This document shows positions 24,561-32,257 of a stretch of DNA of 64,000 bases, piece after piece. Origin of the DNA: JAWWPG01 sp037719575 (GTDB lineage: Bacteria; Actinomycetota; Actinomycetes; Propionibacteriales; Nocardioidaceae); the NCBI GenBank assembly GCA_037719575.1, contig JBBJMF010000002.1, positions 29,752-93,751 of the forward strand, written 5' to 3'. The notes below the pieces were generated by a model. That model was not told the origin of the DNA, made no database searches, and saw only the letters and a program-made list of their open reading frames with translations. How positions within the stretch are numbered: position 1 is the first letter of the stretch; every line of letters starts with the position of its first letter. The translations under genes and the position numbers were made by a program.

Positions 24561-26000
24561 TCAGTCGCCGAGCTCCCTGCGGCGGCGGACGACGTACTCC
24601 TGCAGCTCCTGCCTGATCCCGTCCTCGATGGGCGGCTCTTCGTACGCCGAGAGCCTGGCCTGGTAGATCTTGGTCGCCCTGGCTGCCGTGTCGAGCCCTC
24701 CGCCCCGCATCCACTTCTCGTAGTTATCAGACGATGACAGCATCGGGCGGTAGAAGCACGTGCGGAAGCGATCCATTGTGTGCATGGCGCCAAGGAAGTG
24801 CCCGCCGTGCCCGACCTCCTGGTGCGCACCGAACGCGAGCGAGTCATCGTCGATATCCAGCGGCTTGAACTCCACCTGCATCATCTGCAACAGCTCGATA
24901 TCGATGATGAACTTCTCGAAGCCCGCCACCAGGCCACCCTCGAGCCACCCTGCGGAGTGCATCACCCAGTTCGTCCCGGCAAGAAATGTCGGCAACATCG
25001 TCATCAGAGCCTCGTAGCCGGCCTGCGCGTCGGGCACCTGGCTCGAGGTGAGCGCGCCGCCGGACCTGAAGGGCAACCCGAAATGCCGGGCGATCTGTCC
25101 CGTGCACAGCAGCCCGATGGCCGACTCCGGAGTACCGAAGCACGGTGACCCGGACTGCATGTCGATGTTCGACAGGAACGATCCGAAGATGACCGGGCAA
25201 CCTGGCCTGATCAGCTGACTGAGCGTGATACCGGACAGGGCTTCGGCGATCTGCTGGACGAGGGCGGCCGGGATCGTCACAGGCGACATGGCCCCCATCA
25301 GCAGGAAAGGCGTGAGCACGACGGGCTGGTTGGCCGCCGAGTACTCGAACTGGGCATCCAGCATGCGGTCGTCCCAGCGCAGTGGGGAGTTGCAGTTGAT
25401 CAAGGAGATGGACACCGGCGACACTTCGATCACGTCTCTGCCGCCGAAGAGAATCGCGCCCATGTTGAGTGTGTCCACGGCATTGACGCCGGACACTACG
25501 TTGCCCATGTACGTCTTGTCGGTGAGCGTCTGCAGCGCGTACGTCATGTCGAGATGGCGCGAATCGAGGGGAGCGTCGTTGGGCTCGCAGACCACGCCGC
25601 CTGCCGAGTCGAGCACGTCGAACGACTGCGCTAGCCGGGCAAAGTCGCGGAAGTCCGCCATCGTGGCTTCGCGGCGCACGTCGCCTTGCCGCACGAACGG
25701 CGGACCGTAGACAGCACCGAAGGCCATGGAGCTTCCGCCGATGTGAATCGAGTGATCGCTGTTGCGAGCATGCACGTCGAACTCCCGAGGGGCCTTGGCC
25801 ACCTGTTCGAGCACGAACTCAGGGTCGAGGAACACCGTGTTGTCCTCGACACGTTGCCCCGCCCGGCGAAAGAGCTCGAGCGCCCGGTCGCTCATGAACT
25901 CCACTCCTATCTCGGTGACGATCCGCCGCCATCCGCGGTCGAGCTTGTCCATGGACTCGGTGGACAACACCTCGTAGCGAGGCATCGTGTTCTCGAACAT
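24561..26000 (-). CDS. non-pyrrolysine MttB-family quaternary amine:corrinoid methyltransferase
   Basis: The 479-residue protein belongs to the trimethylamine methyltransferase (MttB) superfamily. The frame is continuous with no in-frame amber codon, so it is the non-pyrrolysine branch, whose studied members (MtgB, MtpB, MtcB, MtyB) demethylate glycine betaine, proline betaine, carnitine or butyrobetaine and methylate a corrinoid protein. Recognisable parts are MPRYEVLSTESMDKLDRGWR, SPLRWDDRMLDAQFEYSAAN and HQEVGHGGHFLGAMHT. It is divergent from the iclR-corrinoid-protein operon, and a perfect palindrome lies in the shared promoter. Glycine betaine is the likely substrate given betA, betB and the importer. 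Confidence 0.85.
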   Translation of the reverse strand: MFENTMPRYEVLSTESMDKLDRGWRRIVTEIGVEFMSDRALELFRRAGQRVEDNTVFLDPEFVLEQVAKAPREFDVHARNSDHSIHIGGSSMAFGAVYGPPFVRQGDVRREATMADFRDFARLAQSFDVLDSAGGVVCEPNDAPLDSRHLDMTYALQTLTDKTYMGNVVSGVNAVDTLNMGAILFGGRDVIEVSPVSISLINCNSPLRWDDRMLDAQFEYSAANQPVVLTPFLLMGAMSPVTIPAALVQQIAEALSGITLSQLIRPGCPVIFGSFLSNIDMQSGSPCFGTPESAIGLLCTGQIARHFGLPFRSGGALTSSQVPDAQAGYEALMTMLPTFLAGTNWVMHSAGWLEGGLVAGFEKFIIDIELLQMMQVEFKPLDIDDDSLAFGAHQEVGHGGHFLGAMHTMDRFRTCFYRPMLSSSDNYEKWMRGGGLDTAARATKIYQARLSAYEEPPIEDGIRQELQEYVVRRRRELGD

Positions 26001-26056
26001 CGGCGCTCCTCAGACGTCTTCTGCGCGCAGGGTCCACGCAACCATTTGTCGTCATG

Positions 26057-26078
26057 ATATGGAACCGGGGTTCCATAT
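26057..26078. promoter_or_regulatory. perfect 22-bp palindromic operator between the MttB-family and iclR genes
   Basis: atatggaacc-gg-ggttccatat is a perfect 10-bp inverted repeat in the divergent gap, 57 bases from the MttB-family start and 83 bases from the iclR start. Its core TGGAAC...GTTCCA resembles the known E. coli IclR operator core (TGGAAAT-N-ATTTCCA). One regulator dimer here could control both directions, including its own gene. Confidence 0.7.
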
Positions 26079-26160
26079 GGTGGCTACATTGTGGTCTACT
26101 TTTCGCACTGAGGGAAGGGCTGCGAGCAGACGCGGCACCGATCGACGCGAGAGGCAACGG

Positions 26161-26919
26161 GTGGCCACGAACGGGACGCAAGCGATCGACCGAGCGGCTG
26201 AGCTGCTCAGCCTCGTCGTGCTGTCCGACGAACCGAAGGCCCATGCTGACCTGGTAGCCCGGACCGGACTGGCGAAGTCGACTGCGTCACGTCTCTTGGC
26301 GGCCCTCGAACGCCATCGGCTGCTGTTTCGTGACGAGACGGGGAGCTACCAGGCAGGTCCCCTCTTCGCGCTATACGCAGCGCGTCACGAGCCTCTCGAC
26401 GAGCTCACCAGGGTCGCGAGGACGACACTGGAGCAGCTCAGCCAAGCCACCGGCGAGACCGTCAACCTGGCCGTTGTCCGTGGCAACGCGGTCGTCCAGG
26501 TCGCTCAGGTCGACTCGACTTTCATGCTCGGCACGACGAACTGGGTCGGGGTCGACGTACCCCCTCATTGCTCGGCCCTCGGCAAGATCTTCTACGCGCA
26601 CGGGATGCTCGACGTGCCGGCAGCGCTGGCCCGACGTACCCGCCACACGGTCACCAGCCCAGAGGTTCTCGGTCGGCAGCTGCGTCAGATACGCAAGCAG
26701 GGTTACGCGGTCACCCGCGGCGAGCTCGAGGTCGGCCTCGATGCGGTCGCGGGCCCGGTCTGCAACCGCAGCGGGGAGCTCACGGCCGCGATCGGGGTCT
26801 CAGGGCCGACCGACCGGATCAGGCACGGGTTGCCAGCACTCACCGATCTGATCACGTCCCAAGCACGATCGCTGTCCATCCTGCTCGGCCACGAGGAAAG
26901 AGAGGCAGGCGCCGCATGA
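26161..26919 (+). CDS. IclR-family transcriptional regulator (corrinoid operon)
   Basis: The 252-residue IclR protein has a winged helix (AIDRAAELLSLVVLSDEPKA ... KSTASRLLAALERHRLL) and an effector domain (ETVNLAVVRGNAVVQVAQVD ... DAVAGPVCNRSGELTAAIGVSG). The GTG at 26161 has AGAGG nine bases upstream; the longer open frame runs through the palindromic operator and is unlikely. The stop overlaps the start of the corrinoid protein gene (ATGA), so regulator and methyl-transfer genes form one transcript. It probably binds the palindrome at 26057-26078. It is a paralogue of the regulator at 22789-23586, not identical to it. Confidence 0.88.
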   Translation: MATNGTQAIDRAAELLSLVVLSDEPKAHADLVARTGLAKSTASRLLAALERHRLLFRDETGSYQAGPLFALYAARHEPLDELTRVARTTLEQLSQATGETVNLAVVRGNAVVQVAQVDSTFMLGTTNWVGVDVPPHCSALGKIFYAHGMLDVPAALARRTRHTVTSPEVLGRQLRQIRKQGYAVTRGELEVGLDAVAGPVCNRSGELTAAIGVSGPTDRIRHGLPALTDLITSQARSLSILLGHEEREAGAA

Positions 26920-27581
26920 CGCCAGACGAGATCCTGCAGTCCCTGTACGACGAGACGCTGGTCGGAAACGCGCCATCGGTCAGGGACCTGACCAACAATG
27001 GTCTGGCCCTCGGCATGACTCCCGAGAACATGCTCTTCGACGCGTTGATCCCTTCCCTGGAAGAGGTTGGCGCACGCTTCGAGCGCGGCGACTTCTTCGT
27101 TCCAGAGATGCTGATCGCCGGTCGGGCGATGAGTGGTGCCCTGGAGATCCTGCGTCCGCTACTCGCGGAGACCGGCGCCGAGACGGTGGGGACGTTCGTC
27201 ATGGGGACTGTCAAGGGTGACGTCCACGACATCGGCAAGAACCTCGTCAACATCATGCTCGAAGGCGCAGGGTTCCATGTCATCGACCTCGGAGTCCAGG
27301 TTCCCCCCGAGAAGTTCGTCGAGGCAGTCAACGAGTACCGCCCGGACATCGTGGGGTTCTCGGCGTTCCTCACCACGACGATGCCGATGTTCAAGGCCAA
27401 CATCAATGCCCTCCAGAAGGCGGGCATTCGCGACAAGGTCGTCGTGATGGTGGGTGGTGCACCGGTGACACAGGAGTACGCCGACGCCGTTGGCGCCGAC
27501 GCTTATGCGGCGGACGCCTCACAGACCGTCAAGAAGGCAAAGGACTTGGTGAGGCAGCACCGGGCCAAGGTGTCCGCGTGA
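26916..27581 (+). CDS. corrinoid (B12-binding) methyl-carrier protein, MtgC/MttC-like
   Basis: The 221-residue protein has an N-terminal helical B12-binding-2 cap (residues ~1-90) and a Rossmann-like B12 domain with the cobalt-ligand motif GDVHDIGKNLVNIML (DxHxxG, His near residue 106). Later family blocks are SAFLTTTMPMF and VGGAPVTQEYADAVGAD. It carries the methyl group from the MttB-family enzyme to the next gene product. The start is set by an ATGA overlap with iclR, and its stop overlaps the methyltransferase start (GTGA). Its length and layout are those of methylamine and betaine corrinoid proteins. Confidence 0.93.
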   Translation: MTPDEILQSLYDETLVGNAPSVRDLTNNGLALGMTPENMLFDALIPSLEEVGARFERGDFFVPEMLIAGRAMSGALEILRPLLAETGAETVGTFVMGTVKGDVHDIGKNLVNIMLEGAGFHVIDLGVQVPPEKFVEAVNEYRPDIVGFSAFLTTTMPMFKANINALQKAGIRDKVVVMVGGAPVTQEYADAVGADAYAADASQTVKKAKDLVRQHRAKVSA

Positions 27582-28480
27582 CGGAGTCACGTCATACGAC
27601 GCTCAGTTCGGCGACGCGCGAGGTCACGATCGGTCACGACATGCCGTTCTGCCTCATCGGCGAGCGCATCAACCCCACCGGTCGCAGGGTGTTCCAGGAG
27701 CAGCTCCGGGCCGGCGACCTCTCCGCGATCGAGCGCGACGTTGCTGCCCAGGTCGCCGGCGGTGCCATGGTTCTCGACGTCAACATGGGCGTGCCGCTGA
27801 CCGATGAGCCCGAGCTGCTACGCCGCGCCATCACGATGGTCCAGGAGCTGACGGACCTGCCGATCTGCATAGACTCATCTGTCGTCGAGGCGCTCGAAGC
27901 CGGCCTGTCGGCCTACCAGGGAAGGGCACTGGTCAACTCCGTCACGGCCGAGGACGACCGGATGGCAGCCATCCTGCCCATGGTCAAACATTACGGCGCC
28001 GCGGTCATCGCGCTGCCCAATGACCACGACGAGATTCCCATGGGGGCAGCCAAGCGGCTGGAGCTGACCAAGAAGATCCTCGACACTGCCGTCGACAAGT
28101 ACGGCCTCACACTCGACGACATTGTCATCGACGCGTTGGCGATGCCGATCGGGGCGGACCCCACGATCGTGAACGTGGCCTACGAGACGATCACCGGCAT
28201 CAGCGAGAGGTTCGGCGTGAACATGACGCTAGGCGCCTCCAACGTCTCGTTCGGCATGCCGGGTAGGCATACGATCGGCGCGACGTTCCTGCCGATGGCG
28301 ATGACCGCGGGCCTCACGAGCGCCATCATGGACACTCGCACCCCCCAGGTCGTCGAGGCCGTGAAGGCGGCTGACCTGTTGCTGGGCCACGACGAATGGG
28401 GCTCGGCCTGGATCGCCGCCTACCGGGCGCAGCAGGCCGCGGCGCCACCCGGGAAAGCCAGCCAGACAGCAGTCCGATGA
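27578..28480 (+). CDS. methyl-corrinoid:tetrahydrofolate methyltransferase (MtgA/AcsE-like)
   Basis: The 300-residue protein has the pterin-binding (DHPS-like) TIM-barrel fold of MtgA, AcsE and the MetH folate domain. The visible blocks are FCLIGERINPTGRRVFQ, MVLDVNMGVPL, LPICIDSSVVEALEAGL and IALPNDHDEIPMG. It is expected to move the methyl group from the corrinoid protein to THF, giving 5-methyl-THF. The GTG start overlaps the corrinoid gene stop, and its stop overlaps the reactivase start (ATGA), giving a tightly coupled set. The direction of the reaction (demethylation) is inferred from the neighbouring MttB-family and metF genes. Confidence 0.9.
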   Translation: MTESRHTTLSSATREVTIGHDMPFCLIGERINPTGRRVFQEQLRAGDLSAIERDVAAQVAGGAMVLDVNMGVPLTDEPELLRRAITMVQELTDLPICIDSSVVEALEAGLSAYQGRALVNSVTAEDDRMAAILPMVKHYGAAVIALPNDHDEIPMGAAKRLELTKKILDTAVDKYGLTLDDIVIDALAMPIGADPTIVNVAYETITGISERFGVNMTLGASNVSFGMPGRHTIGATFLPMAMTAGLTSAIMDTRTPQVVEAVKAADLLLGHDEWGSAWIAAYRAQQAAAPPGKASQTAVR

Positions 28481-30435
28481 CACTCGGTGCGGACGGCGAG
28501 CGCCCCCCCACGACGGAAGCCGGCGAGCTGCTGGGGCGGGAGGGCCTCATCGTTCCGCCGGCCGCCCGCGCCGGCCATGCTGAGGCCGAACACGACGGCA
28601 CCGGCAGGGTCCGGCTGCACTTCACGCCAGCAGACCGGGTGTTCAGCGTCCCACCCGGTGTGAGCGTCTTCGACGCGGCGAGCTGGAACGGGATCGCGAT
28701 CGACTCGACATGCGGCGGCCACGGCACCTGCAAGAAGTGCAAGGTGAAAGTCGTCGGGGGGACGGTCTCGGCGTCGCGTCTCGACGTGCGGTCCTTCAGT
28801 GCCCAGGAGCTCGAGGACGGCTGGCGGCTGGCCTGTCTGGCTCAGGCGACCGGAGATCTCTCGGTCGAGGTTCCGCCCCTCGTCACCCGACCGAAGGCGG
28901 CGACAGTCGGGGTCGGCCGGCAGGTGATCCTGCGTCCCGCGATCCAGAAGCGCTACGTCGAGCTCGCTGAGCCGACCCTGCAGGATCAAGCCACCGATGT
29001 CGCCCGACTGTTGGCAGCCATCGACGACCTGGAGCTGCGGGTGGACCTGCATGCCCTCCGACGCCTCCCCGCCGTCGCTCGAGCGAGCGACTTCAAGATG
29101 ACGGCTGTCGTTGTGGACGACGTCCTGATCGACGTCGAGGCTGGTGACACGACCGAACGCCGGTTTGCCATCGCCTTCGACCTCGGTACGACGACAGTCG
29201 TCGCCACGCTCCTGGACACCTCAACGGGGACGCCGGTAGCAGTGGCCTCGATGCTCAACAAGCAGCAGCCGTTCGGCGGTGACGTGATCACCCGGATCAG
29301 CGCCACGATGATGGATCCGGGAGCCCTCGGGAGGCTGACGGAGCTGGCCCACGCCACGCTCGAGGAGCTGACCGGCGAGGTGTGCGCCGAGAGTGGCGTC
29401 GACCGTCAAGACGTCTACGAAGTTGCCGTCGCAGGCAACGCGACGATGACAGCTCTCGTCCTCGGCATCGACCCGGAGCCGCTCGGTGTCGCGCCTTTCG
29501 TGATGTCGACGGCCACGTTCCCCGAGCTGCTCGCCTCGGACCTGGGCGTCTCGATCCATCCGCGCGCGCGAGCGGCTCTCCTGCCCGCGCTCGGCGCCTA
29601 CGTGGGAGGTGACATCGTCGCGGGAATGCTCGCGTCAGGGATGGACCGCGACAGGCGGATGCGGCTCTTCATCGACGTGGGAACCAACTGCGAGATCGTC
29701 CTCGGTGACGGGGAGCGGATCCTGTCGACGGCCGCCCCTGCCGGACCCGCCTTCGAGGGTGGTGCGATCAGGTGTGGCATGCGCGCCGCTGAAGGTGCGA
29801 TCGAGGTCGTGAGGATCAGCGACGTTGACGTCACGTGCCAGGTGATCGGCGACGGCCCTGCACACGGACTCTGCGGCTCGGGGCTCGTCGATGCGGTCGC
29901 CGAGCTTGTCAAGATCGGGCTGGTCGACAGCAGTGGCCGCTACGTCAGCGAGGATGCCGCAGCGGCCGCGGCTCCCGGGCTCGCGGGGAGGCTCGGTCGG
30001 ATCAACGACGAACGGGTCTTCGCTCTCGCCTGGGGTGAGGGGCAGGAGGGCGACGTCACGGACTCCGTCTACCTCAGCCAGCGGGACATTCGCGAGCTGC
30101 AGTTCGCAAAGGCGGCGATCTCGACGGGATGGACGCTGCTGCTGGCAGAGCTCGGAGTAGGTCCCTCAGATGTCCAGCAGGTTCTTCTCGCGGGGTCCTT
30201 CGGCTCCTACCTGTCACCCGCGAGCGCCGTGCGCATCGGGCTGGTCCCGAGGCTCCCGGTGCTCCGCATCGTCAGCGCAGGCAACGTGGCGGGCGAAGGC
30301 GCGAAGATGGTGCTGTTGAGCATGCAGGAGCGCAAGGGTGCGCTGGCGCTGCTGGAGGAGGTGACCTATGTCGAGCTCTCCGACCGTCCCGACTTCAACG
30401 ATGCGTTCGTCGACCAGCTCGCCTTCCCCGTCTGA
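28477..30435 (+). CDS. RACo/RamA-like corrinoid reactivation protein ([2Fe-2S] plus ASKHA domain)
   Basis: The 652-residue protein has an N-terminal plant-type ferredoxin domain with Cys79, Cys85, Cys88 and Cys120 (TCGGHGTCKKC ... RLAC), fitting one [2Fe-2S] cluster. An ASKHA-type ATPase follows from about residue 228 (RRFAIAFDLGTTTVVATLLD, then FIDVGTNCEIVLGDG). This is the DUF4445/RACo architecture: such proteins use ATP to reduce oxidised Co(II) corrinoid back to Co(I). That activity matters most where oxygen inactivates the cofactor, as in an aerobe. ATGA overlap couples it to the methyltransferase gene. About 40 N-terminal residues precede the ferredoxin domain. Confidence 0.9.
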   Translation: MTLGADGERPPTTEAGELLGREGLIVPPAARAGHAEAEHDGTGRVRLHFTPADRVFSVPPGVSVFDAASWNGIAIDSTCGGHGTCKKCKVKVVGGTVSASRLDVRSFSAQELEDGWRLACLAQATGDLSVEVPPLVTRPKAATVGVGRQVILRPAIQKRYVELAEPTLQDQATDVARLLAAIDDLELRVDLHALRRLPAVARASDFKMTAVVVDDVLIDVEAGDTTERRFAIAFDLGTTTVVATLLDTSTGTPVAVASMLNKQQPFGGDVITRISATMMDPGALGRLTELAHATLEELTGEVCAESGVDRQDVYEVAVAGNATMTALVLGIDPEPLGVAPFVMSTATFPELLASDLGVSIHPRARAALLPALGAYVGGDIVAGMLASGMDRDRRMRLFIDVGTNCEIVLGDGERILSTAAPAGPAFEGGAIRCGMRAAEGAIEVVRISDVDVTCQVIGDGPAHGLCGSGLVDAVAELVKIGLVDSSGRYVSEDAAAAAAPGLAGRLGRINDERVFALAWGEGQEGDVTDSVYLSQRDIRELQFAKAAISTGWTLLLAELGVGPSDVQQVLLAGSFGSYLSPASAVRIGLVPRLPVLRIVSAGNVAGEGAKMVLLSMQERKGALALLEEVTYVELSDRPDFNDAFVDQLAFPV

Positions 30436-30463
30436 GCTCTCCTCCGAGAGTCGGCCGCACAGG

Positions 30464-31093
30464 GTGGCCGTCATCGCCTGCGGCGCGATCGCCCGGCCCG
30501 TCGAGCAGATCGCCGAACGCCGGGGTCTGCAGCTGCACGTCTACCCGCTCCCGCCGCTGCTCCACAACCACCCGTCGCGAATCGCCGGAGAGGTCGAGCG
30601 ACTGGCAACGGACCTCACGGCCCGCTACGACCGGGTGGTCGTCGGGTATGCCGACTGTGGCAGCTACGGGGCGCTCGACACCGTGTGCGCCCGCCTCGGA
30701 CTGGAACGGCTCGCGGGGCTGCACTGTTATGACCTCTACGGCGGCGCTGAGCGCGTCGCCTCCTACCTGGAGGAGCAGCCAGGCACCTATCTCCTTACCG
30801 ATTTCCTCGTCAGGTCCTTCGCGAGGTCCGTCCTCGTCGAGCTCGGCCTCGACCGCTACCCGGATCTGCGCGACGCCTACTTCGGCAACTACACACGCGT
30901 CGTCTGGCTGGCGCAGGAGCGCGACAGCGAGCTCGAGGTCCTTGCCCGCAGGGCGTCTGAGGTTCTCGATCTTCCCCTGGTCGTCATCGACACCGGAACA
31001 ACGATCCTCGAGCAGGAGCTGATCGCGCTCGTGACGGCGCAGGTCAGCTCAGGAGATCCTGCCTCCAGCGCTCTGTCTCACTCACCTGGTTGA
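30464..31093 (+). CDS. DUF1638 family protein, function unknown
   Basis: The product (209 residues from the GTG at 30464) matches the DUF1638 family, often found beside MttB-type methyltransferases and corrinoid proteins. Conserved parts are VAVIACGAIARPV, VVVGYADCGSYGALD and GLHCYDLYGG, with several Cys that could bind metal or a cofactor. The start is uncertain: in-frame ATGs at 30368 and 30401 would overlap the reactivase gene by up to 68 bp and add a low-complexity Ser/Thr tail. It is the last gene of the corrinoid operon and overlaps the convergent metF by 50 bp. Its task in methyl transfer is not known. Confidence 0.75.
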   Translation: MAVIACGAIARPVEQIAERRGLQLHVYPLPPLLHNHPSRIAGEVERLATDLTARYDRVVVGYADCGSYGALDTVCARLGLERLAGLHCYDLYGGAERVASYLEEQPGTYLLTDFLVRSFARSVLVELGLDRYPDLRDAYFGNYTRVVWLAQERDSELEVLARRASEVLDLPLVVIDTGTTILEQELIALVTAQVSSGDPASSALSHSPG

Positions 31094-31883
31094 ACGTGAA
31101 GAGGTGCAGCCCGGTGACCCGGAGCGTGGGGTCGCCAACGAGCGGAGCACAGCTCAGGAGGAACTTCTTTGGGCTGAAGCCTCCCGGAGCCGCGATCCGG
31201 GCGAACGTGCCGACATGGGCGCTGAGGAAACGCACCGACTGCCCGACGCCGATCTTCGATGCCATTGCCAGCAGCTTTGCACGCTCGACCGGTCCTGCAA
31301 GCCCTATCAGCACAGGTAGGTCGACGCCCCGGCGGCGGAGGCGGCGGATCCAGACATCGATGGTCTTGGGGTCGAAACAGAGGTTGCTCACGATGTAGGT
31401 GGCGTGCCGGCGCTTGTCCCACATGGACTGGATCGCGACGTCGTCCTCGATGGCCGGGTGCGACTCGGGGTATCCGGTGATGCCGACCTCGGCGAACGGA
31501 TTCCCCATCTCTGCCAGGTGCTCGAGCAGCGCCAGCGCTCCGACGTACTCGCCGGCTGGTGGGTCCGCATCGCCGGCTGGACAGAAGACGTCGTCGACGC
31601 CGATTCCCGTCAACGCATCGACGATCTCCGAAAGCTCGGCGGGGCCGCTGATCATCCTGGCGGCCAGGTGGGGCACGACCCGGTAGCCGTGGCCGACGAG
31701 CTTCTCGGTGAGGTCGAGGGTCGAGGAGATCCCTTTCGTCGGGCTGGCGGTCACCGCAATGGGTACGTCTCGGGGCACCGTCTTGACGATCGTCGCCTCG
31801 ATCGTCGGCGTCGGAAGCACCTCGTAGCGAGCATGTCGCAGAGCCAGCGTCAGCCATTCGTCCCTGGCATGTCTGTTGCGCAC
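31044..31883 (-). CDS. metF: divergent methylenetetrahydrofolate reductase (MetF-like)
   Basis: The 279-residue protein resembles the MetF TIM barrel. It starts close to TIVKTVPRDVPIAVTASPTKG, followed by VPHLAARMISGPAEL, DDVFCPAGDADPPAGEY and FAEVGITGYPESHPAIEDD. Here it probably works in the oxidising direction, 5-methyl-THF to methylene-THF, draining the methyl group delivered by the corrinoid system. The GTG at 31883 has GGAG seven bases upstream; the longer frame has no conserved residues. The start codon lies inside a TGTTGCnnAnTGA motif shared with two other island promoters. It is shorter than E. coli MetF and divergent, so a specialised clade is likely. Confidence 0.75.
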   Translation of the reverse strand: MRNRHARDEWLTLALRHARYEVLPTPTIEATIVKTVPRDVPIAVTASPTKGISSTLDLTEKLVGHGYRVVPHLAARMISGPAELSEIVDALTGIGVDDVFCPAGDADPPAGEYVGALALLEHLAEMGNPFAEVGITGYPESHPAIEDDVAIQSMWDKRRHATYIVSNLCFDPKTIDVWIRRLRRRGVDLPVLIGLAGPVERAKLLAMASKIGVGQSVRFLSAHVGTFARIAAPGGFSPKKFLLSCAPLVGDPTLRVTGLHLFTFNQVSETERWRQDLLS

Positions 31884-31886
31884 TGA
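31874..31886. promoter_or_regulatory. TGTTGCnnAnTGA motif over the metF start
   Basis: tgttgcgcactga matches the left half of the repeat at 10912 at all ten fixed positions and covers the GTG start of metF. A bound regulator would block initiation. The right half of the palindrome is poor here. Confidence 0.35.
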
Positions 31887-31966
31887 ACAACTCCGATTCT
31901 CGCTACGCACCAACGTCGCTCCCACTCTAGTGAGCGCTCGCTTCCAATGGGAGAATCCCGGGTCGG

Positions 31967-32257
31967 CTAGCGGCGCGTTGGCCGGTCTGGGATCAGCACC
32001 GCCATGGCGAGCATCACCCCGCTGCACATCGCCAGCGTCGCCAGGTCGACGAGGCGGCGGCGGACCCGAAGCATGCCTGCCCGGTCGTCCGGCAGGATCA
32101 TCCGCAGGAGGAACGCCAAGCCGAAGGCGCCGCCCATCACGGTCGCACCGCTGCGCCAGTGACCAACGCCGACCAGGACGAGGCCGGCGACGAGCAACCC
32201 CACGCCGACGAGATAGAAGATCCCGCCGGTGGTGGAAGGTCTCTTGAGCCAGTTCAC
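31967..32257 (-). CDS. DUF3017 family membrane protein
   Basis: The 96-residue protein has three hydrophobic segments (FYLVGVGLLVAGLVLVGVG, ATVMGGAFGLAFLLRMIL, and LATLAMCSGVMLAMAVLI) and the LLRMILPDDRAGMLRVRRR block typical of DUF3017, an actinobacterial family usually encoded right after folD. Its GTG overlaps the folD stop (GTGA), which fixes the start. The function is unknown. Its position marks the right edge of the betaine island: the housekeeping folD-DUF3017 pair resumes here, while mdh, usually nearby, is 21 kb away. Confidence 0.85.
   Translation of the reverse strand: MNWLKRPSTTGGIFYLVGVGLLVAGLVLVGVGHWRSGATVMGGAFGLAFLLRMILPDDRAGMLRVRRRLVDLATLAMCSGVMLAMAVLIPDRPTRR

Noticed and set aside
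24561..26000. Pyrrolysine-containing MttB
   Set aside because: No in-frame amber codon interrupts the gene, and no pyl genes are in the window.
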